Assembly: GCA_030589225.1 (NCBI GenBank)
Contig: JAUUWD010000148.1
Location: forward strand, 1-5,296
Source of the DNA: Desulfobacteraceae bacterium
GTDB taxonomy: Bacteria; Desulfobacterota; DSM-4660; Desulfatiglandales; Desulfatiglandaceae
Direction: 5' to 3'
DNA: 5,296 nucleotides
In this document: in pieces, positions 1-4,660 of the stretch
Layout: every line of letters begins with the position of its first letter
Numbering within the stretch: position 1 is the stretch's first letter
Notes under the pieces: model-generated
What the model was told of the DNA's origin: nothing
Database searches by the model: none
Seen by the model: only the letters and a program-made list of their open reading frames with translations
Program-made: the position numbers and the translations under genes

Positions 1-93
1 GCTTGTATAAGCGGAGAGCCCGGGGAGGAGGGTAAATTTCCCGTGCCTAAGGGGGAATATTCAGAAGTCATTCGGTCAATATCACCCGATTGA
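1..93 (+). CDS. possible 3' end of a gene entering from the left (uncertain)
   Basis: Frame 1 is open from the window edge to a TGA at 91-93, giving 30 residues that begin ACISGEPGEEGKF and end in RSISPD. The translation is charged and looks protein-like, and the first 55 bases are more GC-rich than what follows, which is why it is listed. I do not recognise the protein. An open run of this length at a window edge arises by chance roughly one time in four, so the evidence is weak. The stop codon lies inside the perfect inverted repeat at 89-105. The stretch could equally be noncoding or the remnant of a mobile element. Confidence 0.2.
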   Translation, partial: ACISGEPGEEGKFPVPKGEYSEVIRSISPD

Positions 94-201
94 GCGTCGC
101 TCAATTAGGCGTAGTACCTTATGAATGAATCTGTGTTCAAAACGCACAGAAGATTTTGTTTTATGTTATGCGGAGCAAAGCGACTCCTTAACTTTAGGCA
201 C
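43..201. repeat. cluster of inverted repeats framed by an 8-bp terminal pair
   Basis: GTGCCTAA at 43-50 is the exact reverse complement of 194-201; adding two inner bases gives 9 of 10 matches. Within this frame lie ATTGAGCG/CGCTCAAT at 89-105 (8 bp around a single T, or a 7-bp stem with a GTC loop), TCTGTG/CACAGA at 130-150 (6-bp stem, 9-nt loop) and GGAG/CTCC at 172-187. TTAGGC at 105-110 could also pair with GCCTAA at 45-50, competing with the outer stem. The arrangement resembles a multi-branched structured RNA or a small palindromic element. I do not recognise a known family, and no target duplication is visible. Confidence 0.4.
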
Positions 202-227
202 TTTTCCGGTTTATCCGGATAAAGGTA

Positions 228-617
228 TTACTTCGCAATGATTCGATTATAAATATCTGCGGTTTTCTTGGCGGAATTTTCGGCTTTATTGGCAGAATCT
301 TCGGCCCTGTTTGCTGAACTCTCAGCAGCCCTGGCAGCCTTCTTAGCCTGTAGAGCGGAAGTTTCCGCCCTGGATGCCGCTGCCTCGGCCCTCTGGGCAT
401 TCGCAGCTGACTCGGCGCTGTACCTGGACGAATCCTCGACAGCTGCTTTAGCACCCTGGCACTCCTTCAAGGCCTCCTCCACTTTCTCTAAGGTTAACTG
501 GTTTTTTTCTTCAAGCGCCTGGATCCGGGAACTGGTTGCACATCCCAAAACATTGATCCATAAAAGTAAGGCTATTGAAAAGGCTATTACCAAACGTCCA
601 TTTCTAAACATACGCAT
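228..617 (-). CDS. Lpp/OprI-like alanine-zipper lipoprotein
   Basis: This 129-residue protein starts at ATG 615-617, 7 bases after a perfect AGGAGG (625-630 on the complement). ATG at codon 3 is possible but worse placed. Residues 9-25 form a hydrophobic signal segment ending in a lipobox, VLGC, so Cys26 would be lipidated. The next residues are Ala-Thr, without the Asp that retains lipoproteins in the inner membrane, so outer-membrane location is inferred. From about residue 33 to 121 the protein is almost purely helical, rich in Ala, Glu, Lys and Ser, with a clear 7-residue period at the end (SANRAED at 101-107, SANKAEN at 108-114). This matches the alanine-zipper coiled coils of Lpp and OprI, which trimerise. 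The last residue is Lys, as in Lpp, where it is attached to peptidoglycan. The mature chain (about 104 residues) is clearly longer than Lpp or OprI. It probably has its own promoter. Residue Cys53 is unexplained. Confidence 0.8.
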   Translation of the reverse strand: MRMFRNGRLVIAFSIALLLWINVLGCATSSRIQALEEKNQLTLEKVEEALKECQGAKAAVEDSSRYSAESAANAQRAEAAASRAETSALQAKKAARAAESSANRAEDSANKAENSAKKTADIYNRIIAK

Positions 618-712
618 TGTGCCGCCTCCTTAATTTAGTTTAACGTAAATTCCATAACTCGTTGAACATAATGGAGTTTTATTGAGGTCTAAGTTTGCAC
701 CTCGCACATGGC

Positions 713-742
713 CCCAGTGAAATAGAAATTAAGTTTCACGGG
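713..742. repeat. interrupted inverted repeat upstream of the lipoprotein gene
   Basis: CCC-A-GTGAAA at 713-722 pairs with TTTCAC-GGG at 734-742, giving nine base pairs with one bulged A and an 11-nt loop. It lies about 100 bases upstream of the lipoprotein start. No T-run follows on either strand, so a terminator is unlikely. It could be an operator for a dimeric regulator or simply part of the repeat-rich spacer. There is no direct evidence for function. Confidence 0.3.
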
Positions 743-755
743 ACAAAAATAATAG

Positions 756-832
756 AGGGCTTAAGGCGTAAGGCTCAGGGCACAAGGTAAGAGATATTGG
801 ATTTGCTTTGCTCTATGCTCTTTGCCCTATGC
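756..832. repeat. 7-bp short tandem repeat arrays in opposite orientations
   Basis: From 756 to 790 there are five contiguous 7-mers of the pattern ARGGCNN (for example AAGGCGT at 763-769 and AAGGCTC at 770-776; the last, AAGGTAA, is degenerate). From 810 to 830 there are three 7-mers of the complementary pattern GCYCTNT (GCTCTAT at 810-816, GCCCTAT at 824-830), with a partial fourth. Because the second array is roughly the reverse complement of the first, the region can fold: AGGGCA at 777-782 pairs with TGCCCT at 823-828, and AGAG at 790-793 with CTCT at 811-814. The period and phase are read directly from the sequence. Function is unknown; heptameric short tandem repeats of this kind are known in intergenic DNA of cyanobacteria. 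Confidence 0.65.
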
Positions 833-844
833 AATATTTCCCAC

Positions 845-876
845 CATTCCAGTGTTCCATCATTCCAACATTCCAA
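845..876. repeat. 8-bp tandem repeat, four copies, consensus CATTCCAA
   Basis: TTCCA recurs at exact 8-base intervals (847, 855, 863, 871), giving four contiguous octamers; the last two are identical CATTCCAA and the first two differ by 1 and 3 bases. A possible decayed fifth copy precedes at 837-844. The array lies just beyond the stop of the hydrolase gene and directly follows the 7-bp arrays, so the spacer is a mosaic of two different short repeats. Confidence 0.65.
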
Positions 877-878
877 TT

Positions 879-891
879 GGGGCGAAACCCC
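879..891 (-). terminator. small GC hairpin after the hydrolase stop (weak terminator candidate)
   Basis: GGGG at 879-882 pairs with CCCC at 888-891 around a 5-base loop. It lies 6 bases beyond the hydrolase stop codon (898-900). On the minus strand it is followed by AATTGG rather than a U-run, so intrinsic termination would be poor. It may instead be part of the repeat mosaic. Confidence 0.25.
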
Positions 892-897
892 TAATTT

Positions 898-1743
898 CTA
901 AAACTGGGGAAGATGACGGTCCACGAATGACCGTATGGCGATCGGGTATTCAGGGGTGAGGCTGGAGCCGCTATGATCTGCTCCGTTTGCCACGAAGAGC
1001 TCGGCTCTGCCACCAGGAAAGCTGTCCCTGATCCTCCGGGCGTGGTGAAGCGGAAAATTCTGATCTTCGTCCCCGTGGATGATAAGGACCGGGATATCGA
1101 GATCAGGTGCCAACCGGACAGGGCTCACACTATCCATTCTGAATCTGTAAAAGATGTCCATAAACAACACTACCATGGGCGCAAAGAAGATCCCGAAAAA
1201 TCTGTTGTAGCCGCGATACAGGCTTAGCAGGGCCTCCTTGGTTCGAGCATAGCACCCCTCGAGAAACAGAAGCCTTATACGATCAGGATTCAGGCTGGCT
1301 GCAATGATAGCGCCTGCAGCGCCGGCCGAATGGCCATAAAGAAGAACCGGTTCATCAATCCATTCTAAAACAGCCTCTATGTCCTCAGCAAAACGGAATG
1401 CATTCATAAAGGGGTGGCGGGTGGAGCCCCCGTGATCCCTGGCACTGTGCATAACAGTTGTAAATCCCATCTCAGCAAAGATCCTGGCCCTTGAAACCAT
1501 ACGATCCCTGTTTCTGCTCCAGCCGTGGGCCAGCAACACAACCCCTCTTGATTGACCTTCAGGCTCAATCCGCCAAACCTCCAGTGAGCCGCTGCCTGCT
1601 GTGGGAATGCGAATATCAATGACCCGACCCCAATCCGGGATGTCTTTGACCGGATCTCGAGGAATTTGGTGGACAATATAGGTGAAAAAGAGGGTCAGAA
1701 GAAGGTAGGCGCAGACAACTCCGATGATTAGATATATCAACAT
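898..1743 (-). CDS. membrane-anchored alpha/beta hydrolase (serine hydrolase)
   Basis: This 281-residue protein opens with one hydrophobic helix (about residues 2-24) with no obvious signal-peptidase site, so it is probably anchored in the inner membrane with the catalytic domain attached. The domain has the hallmarks of the alpha/beta hydrolase fold: oxyanion-hole segment HGW at 73-75, nucleophile elbow GHSAG at 137-141 with Ser139, the late-strand motif IHGDEDQNFP at 222-231 with Asp227 (or Asp225) as the acid, and His257 in GADHSG. The triad is complete, so an active esterase, lipase or peptidase-like enzyme is expected, but the substrate cannot be read from sequence. A cap-like insert rich in Phe, Tyr and Met lies at about 165-205 and would shape a hydrophobic pocket. 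The ATG at 1741-1743 has AGAGG 6 bases upstream. The gene is divergent from the HNH gene and appears monocistronic. Confidence 0.85.
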   Translation of the reverse strand: MLIYLIIGVVCAYLLLTLFFTYIVHQIPRDPVKDIPDWGRVIDIRIPTAGSGSLEVWRIEPEGQSRGVVLLAHGWSRNRDRMVSRARIFAEMGFTTVMHSARDHGGSTRHPFMNAFRFAEDIEAVLEWIDEPVLLYGHSAGAAGAIIAASLNPDRIRLLFLEGCYARTKEALLSLYRGYNRFFGIFFAPMVVLFMDIFYRFRMDSVSPVRLAPDLDIPVLIIHGDEDQNFPLHHARRIRDSFPGGRAELFVANGADHSGSSLTPEYPIAIRSFVDRHLPQF

Positions 1744-1880
1744 TATATGCCTCTGATTGATTTTCTTCTTGTAATTTTGATTCTTTTAGTTTAAATTCAA
1801 TGGATTATTTGATCCAGATGAAACTATCACACTTTACTGAACTTAAGCACTTTTAGCCGAGCTTGCAGGGCGTATATTTC
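1744..1880. promoter_or_regulatory. divergent intergenic region with candidate promoters
   Basis: This 137-bp AT-rich spacer separates two divergent genes and should contain both promoters. On the plus strand the best candidate is TTGATC (1809-1814) and TTTACT (1833-1838), each 4 of 6 to the sigma-70 consensus with an 18-bp spacer, which would give a leader of roughly 35 bases for the HNH gene. No equally good candidate was seen on the minus strand for the hydrolase. Boundaries are the coding ends and not mapped sites. Confidence 0.3.
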
Positions 1881-2405
1881 ATGGAACAGGTTCTACTCCT
1901 CAATATCACCTATGAACCATTAAAGGTTATCAACTGGAAAAGGGCAATCACCTTATTCCTGCTCGGTAAGGTGGAGGTTCTTGAGGAATATGGCCGGGAA
2001 ATCCACTCGGTCAGCTTCGCCATTAAATTGCCTTCGGTGATCCGGCTGCTTCGGATGGTAAAAAGACCAAATTCTCCGATAAAATTCTCAAGACAGAACA
2101 TCTACGCAAGGGATAAATACCGGTGCCAGTACTGCGGGACTAAATTTCCTTCCGAAGAACTTAACTATGATCACATCATACCCAGATCCAGAGGGGGAAA
2201 GACTGAATGGACCAACATTGTGACCTGCTGTATCCAGTGCAACAGGAAAAAAGGAGGCCGTACCCCCAAGGAAGCGCGTATGAAGCTGGTCCGCAAACCC
2301 ATACGTCCTACATGGCTCCCAGCCTTGAAGATAACCATTGGATACAGGGAAGTTCCGCACTCCTGGCGAGATTATCTGTACTGGAATGTTGAGCTGGTGG
2401 AGTAG
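1881..2405 (+). CDS. HNH endonuclease-family protein
   Basis: This 174-residue protein starts at the ATG at 1881; a TTG six codons earlier (1863) is also in frame, but family members characteristically begin close to the VLLLNITYEPL segment, and AGGG at 1867-1870 lies 10 bases before the ATG. The N-terminal part (about 1-70) has the conserved LN-x-TYEPL and WKRAI-x-LFLLGK segments seen in this HNH subgroup. The C-terminal half carries the nuclease module: CQYC (Cys82, Cys85) and CIQC (Cys117, Cys120) as a likely structural zinc site, with the His-Asn-Asn catalytic set at Asp97-His98, Asn112 and Asn121. All key residues are present. The family is widespread as a stand-alone chromosomal gene whose biological substrate is mostly unknown. 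No methylase, integrase or phage gene adjoins it, so a restriction or homing role is not supported here. It converges on the HIT gene with a 5-bp gap. Confidence 0.88.
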   Translation: MEQVLLLNITYEPLKVINWKRAITLFLLGKVEVLEEYGREIHSVSFAIKLPSVIRLLRMVKRPNSPIKFSRQNIYARDKYRCQYCGTKFPSEELNYDHIIPRSRGGKTEWTNIVTCCIQCNRKKGGRTPKEARMKLVRKPIRPTWLPALKITIGYREVPHSWRDYLYWNVELVE

Positions 2406-2410
2406 AAGGC

Positions 2411-2830
2411 TTATTTGATTGCTGCGGCGATCCTATCTGCAGTCTGCTTTATGGCTTCCATGTCCCCCTCCTTTAGTTCCCATGCACATACCGGAATTTC
2501 AGACCCTCCAGCGGTGCGGGGGATCAGGTGAAGGTGATAATGCATGACAACCTGGTTCACGCCCCTTCCGTTTAGTTGAAGGCATGCAACGCCAGTTGGA
2601 TTCAGAACGTCTTTAATTGCCTGAATGATTTTTTTGGATGCGAGATGCACCGCAGCAAGGTCTTCGCCTGGGATTTCCCAGAGGTCCTGTGCATGAATTT
2701 TAGGAATCAAAAGGGTATGACCTTCGGAAATCGGGTTTATATCCTCGAAGGCAAAGACCATATCATCCTCATAGACCTTGAAGCTTGGGATTTCCCCGTT
2801 GATGATCTTGCAAAAAATGCAGTCTTCCAT
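2411..2830 (-). CDS. HIT-family nucleotide hydrolase/transferase (Hint-like)
   Basis: This 139-residue protein belongs to the histidine triad superfamily, small dimeric cytoplasmic enzymes that hydrolyse nucleotide phosphoramidates or dinucleotides through a nucleotidylated histidine. The signature HYHLHLIP lies at 97-104, with His99 as the expected nucleophile. CIFC at 4-7 begins the usual CxFC-K-I-x-G-EIP opening, and Cys4, Cys7, His46 and His97 could form the zinc site seen in some family members. NGRGVNQ at 87-93 replaces the usual N-x-G-x-x-AGQ. The start ATG (2828-2830) has AAAGGAG 6 bases upstream. It lies 29 bp downstream of the 101-residue gene and is probably co-transcribed with it. 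The exact substrate is not predictable. Confidence 0.92.
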   Translation of the reverse strand: MEDCIFCKIINGEIPSFKVYEDDMVFAFEDINPISEGHTLLIPKIHAQDLWEIPGEDLAAVHLASKKIIQAIKDVLNPTGVACLQLNGRGVNQVVMHYHLHLIPRTAGGSEIPVCAWELKEGDMEAIKQTADRIAAAIK

Positions 2831-2859
2831 TGTTTTCTCCTTTGGGCCCTGAAAAGGGT

Positions 2860-3165
2860 TTACCTGCCTTGTTCATCAATGATGCTTTGAATGTGGGATC
2901 TTTTTCCCTCAGGCAGCTTTGGGGTCCTTTTGATGTTCATAGCCCTCATTACGTCCCACGTTGCATCCTCAAACAGGACAGGCACCTGTATAACATAATC
3001 AGGGTTCTGACAACATCCAGGGGCAAAGTAATGCCCCGGCCTTCTTCCCTCTTTAAGGCGTTTTCTTATATTTGAGTATATCTCCTCAGAAATGACCATA
3101 CCCGCCTGTCCTGTAAAGGTGGAAACCATATCTCCTGGTTTAAACAGCCTTTTTTTCGTCTCCAT
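2860..3165 (-). CDS. uncharacterised 101-residue protein, possible SH3-like fold
   Basis: I do not recognise a named family. The N-terminal part (residues 8-26, FKPGDMVSTFTGQAGMVIS) has the look of a small SH3-like or KOW-like beta-barrel opening, with F-x-PGD-x-V and a G-x-x-G-x-VIS turn. A basic helix-like stretch follows (about 28-42), then the striking segment RRPGHYFAPGCC at 41-52 with adjacent Cys51-Cys52, then a hydrophobic strand (58-65) and a charged tail. There is no signal peptide or membrane segment, so it is probably cytoplasmic. The start ATG (3163-3165) lacks a good Shine-Dalgarno sequence. The ATG at codon 13 has AGGAG too close to it and would cut off the PGD motif, so the first start is preferred. 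A MITE ends 9 bp upstream. The HIT gene follows after 29 bp, which suggests a shared transcript. That it is a real gene is inferred from its clean frame, its composition and this operon-like spacing. Confidence 0.65.
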   Translation of the reverse strand: METKKRLFKPGDMVSTFTGQAGMVISEEIYSNIRKRLKEGRRPGHYFAPGCCQNPDYVIQVPVLFEDATWDVMRAMNIKRTPKLPEGKRSHIQSIIDEQGR

Positions 3166-3174
3166 AATTACCCG

Positions 3175-3318
3175 GGAGGCTGTCTGAGAATGGCTATTTT
3201 CCCCAATCTCTGCGTCAGGCTCAAATTACAATCCTCGAAATACTTCAATGTATTCCTGTGGTTATAATTTTCGCCTTCCTTGATCTTGGAAAAAATATCT
3301 CATTCTCAGACAGCCTCC
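3175..3318. mobile_element. MITE, 144 bp, perfect 18-bp terminal inverted repeats
   Basis: GGAGGCTGTCTGAGAATG at 3175-3192 is repeated exactly in reverse complement at 3301-3318. The 108-bp interior is AT-rich and encodes no transposase, so this is a miniature inverted-repeat element probably mobilised in trans by an IS with the same ends. No target-site duplication is evident: the flanks are ACCCG on the left and TAGTG on the right. On the minus strand the interior contains TATAAC (complement of 3261-3266), a good -10-like hexamer pointing towards the 101-residue gene, without a clear -35. The adjoining 94 bp up to the kinase stop (3319-3412) show no recognisable feature. Confidence 0.82.
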
Positions 3319-3412
3319 TAGTGCTCCAAGATGGGTGAAGGTTTGGCCAAAGTCAAAAAAATGTTTAGTACTCATAATTTTATCGCTCTGAATAGGCCCT
3401 GTCGAGATTTTT

Positions 3413-4426
3413 TTACTGGCGGTTCAAATCTTTTAAAAGATCTCTGAGAGGAGAAAGCTCAGGATCATTGACCTCATGGAGCAAATCATTAAGGGTCCGC
3501 AAGGCCGCCGGTATGTAAGTCTCAAAGTACGGCTTTTCCATCGTCTTTGTCAGATAGGAAAAGGCCCCAAGGATTTGCAGGTTTCTCTGGATAGCGAGGT
3601 AGGGATAATACCTTTTGAAAGACTCGATCCACGCTGCATTATGTTCCTTGATCATAAGCAGATATTGCTCAAAGATCGCATTTTTATCCTGGTGTGGCAG
3701 GTCTATATAGGGATCAATGAGGAGAGACGCCAGGTCATAACCAAGGGGGCCTAGTCGTGCTCCCTGCCAGTCTATAATCCCGATTTTCCCATCAGAAATC
3801 ATAATATTCCTTGATTGAAAATCCCGGTGGAGAAGGAAGTTGCTATCGGCCCTGGAGGCCGTTTCAGCCAAATGATTGAATGGGACTTCAAGCTCGGGCC
3901 ATTCGCTTTTAAGACCAAGATAAAGGCAGAGAAATGCATCTCTAAAATAGTTCGCCTCATATTTAATCATGACGTGGCGGTCATAGCGTTCTGTCTGATT
4001 GCACCATGCTGGATCAAAATTATTGGTCCCTGCGATCTGAAGTCTTAAAAGATGTTCTAATAATTTTTCATAAATAGGGAGGTGCCCCTTGTTGGAGGAT
4101 GCCACATCCTGAAGGCTTGTGGACCCCATGTCCTCCATAACAAACCAGCCATGTTTTAGATCGTAGGTGTAAATACCGGGGACAGGAACCCCTTTTTGGT
4201 GCAGATGTTTCCCGATCATGAGATAGGCAAAGTTCTCGCGCCTTGAGGCGTCGTCGTTTGGGGGATTTGCCATGGCGATGAAACGGGGTCCCGACACTGA
4301 TGAGGTGATTCGCCAAAAAACCCGTTTTGAGCCATCGCCTTGAAGTTGTTCAAGCCTCACACCTTCAGGGTCTACACCGCGATCTTTTAGAAAAGACAAA
4401 ATAAATTTTTTTATTTCAGGAAGCAT
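3413..4426 (-). CDS. AmgK-like sugar kinase (aminoglycoside phosphotransferase fold)
   Basis: I use the ATG at 4424-4426 (337 residues) with a weak GAGA 7 bases upstream; a TTG two codons earlier (4430-4432) would add only Met-Leu. The protein has the kinase fold of aminoglycoside phosphotransferases and the particular motifs of the COG3178/AmgK group: nucleotide-binding loop GDGSKR at 30-35, Glu64 in RREN, hinge-like VMEDMG at 96-101, catalytic loop HRDFQSRN at 200-207 (Asp202 catalytic, Asn207 metal-binding) and IIDWQGARLGP at 217-227 with Asp219 as the second metal ligand, followed by GYDLASLLIDPY. All essential residues are present. AmgK phosphorylates the anomeric carbon of MurNAc or GlcNAc in peptidoglycan recycling, and the partner nucleotidyltransferase lies just upstream on the same strand. 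A drug-resistance role is unlikely. Substrate assignment is inference from family and neighbour. Confidence 0.85.
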   Translation of the reverse strand: MLPEIKKFILSFLKDRGVDPEGVRLEQLQGDGSKRVFWRITSSVSGPRFIAMANPPNDDASRRENFAYLMIGKHLHQKGVPVPGIYTYDLKHGWFVMEDMGSTSLQDVASSNKGHLPIYEKLLEHLLRLQIAGTNNFDPAWCNQTERYDRHVMIKYEANYFRDAFLCLYLGLKSEWPELEVPFNHLAETASRADSNFLLHRDFQSRNIMISDGKIGIIDWQGARLGPLGYDLASLLIDPYIDLPHQDKNAIFEQYLLMIKEHNAAWIESFKRYYPYLAIQRNLQILGAFSYLTKTMEKPYFETYIPAALRTLNDLLHEVNDPELSPLRDLLKDLNRQ

Positions 4427-4500
4427 CAGCAAATCTCGTATTCATACTGTACAATGGACATCCAGTAACACCTCAATAAGTTCAGGCATTCCGCCTACTT

Positions 4501-4519
4501 CCCCCTTTTGCAAAGGGGG
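4501..4519. repeat. C5/G5 hairpin repeat between nucleotidyltransferase and kinase
   Basis: CCCCCTTT at 4501-4508 pairs perfectly with AAAGGGGG at 4512-4519 around a TGC loop. A second GGGGG follows at 4525-4529 and then a run of five T at 4531-4535. On the plus strand this looks like a rho-independent terminator with a spaced T-run, but no plus-strand gene precedes it; on the minus strand no U-run follows. A very similar palindrome is common between genes in many proteobacteria, so a dispersed repeat is the better reading. Confidence 0.5.
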
Positions 4520-4600
4520 ATTGAGGGGGATTTTTCTAATTCAGCCCGGATTTATTGAAAACTTACGGCATCTATGTTAGAAATCAAAACTTGACTGCTG

Positions 4601-4625
4601 TGTGGGAGCGGCTTTTAGCCGCGAT
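4601..4625 (+). repeat. REP-like palindromic element
   Basis: TGTGGGAGCGGC leads into a hairpin: GCGGCT at 4608-4613 pairs with AGCCGC at 4617-4622 around TTT, followed by GATA. A GTGG tetranucleotide before a GC-rich palindrome is the layout of REP elements mobilised by RAYT (TnpA-REP) transposases, and the sequence closely resembles the GTGGGAGCGGGCTTGCCCGCGA REP family of Pseudomonas. Only one copy is in the window. It lies 36 bp beyond the nucleotidyltransferase stop, within a typical REP position. Confidence 0.5.
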
Positions 4626-4660
4626 ATCCAGCTTATCCCGATAACAAGCCCTTTAGGATG

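Noticed and set aside
1..60. Possible group II intron domain V around GGAGAGCCCGGGG at the left edge.
   Set aside because: The expected 34-nt hairpin with its GAGCC/GGTTC ends cannot be formed, and no maturase or intron 3' end is visible.
210..223. Perfect 14-bp palindrome TTTATCCGGATAAA, 4 bp after the lipoprotein stop, considered as a terminator.
   Set aside because: As RNA it can form only about five AT-rich pairs with a CCGG loop, and no U-run follows on the minus strand.
268..633. Plus-strand open frame of 121 codons opposite the lipoprotein gene.
   Set aside because: It is the antisense shadow of an alanine-rich repeat gene; the minus-strand frame has a perfect Shine-Dalgarno, a signal peptide and a lipobox.
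845..876. The CATTCCAA repeats considered as a CRISPR array.
   Set aside because: The units are contiguous 8-mers with no spacers; it is a simple tandem repeat.
3262..3375. A 37-codon minus-strand frame beginning MSTKHFFDFGQ that runs into the MITE.
   Set aside because: It has no Shine-Dalgarno, about half of it is MITE sequence, and the 19 residues outside the MITE match nothing I recognise. It may be a disrupted gene start, but chance is the simpler reading.
3413..4426. Antibiotic (aminoglycoside) resistance gene.
   Set aside because: The fold is shared, but the IIDWQGARLGP...YDLASLL motifs and the nucleotidyltransferase neighbour point to the AmgK-like sugar kinase group.
4442..4489. A 15-codon minus-strand frame (MPELIEVLLDVHCTV) just before the kinase, in the position of a leader peptide.
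   Set aside because: There is no clear ribosome-binding site, regulatory codon run or attenuator-type alternative hairpin between it and the kinase.
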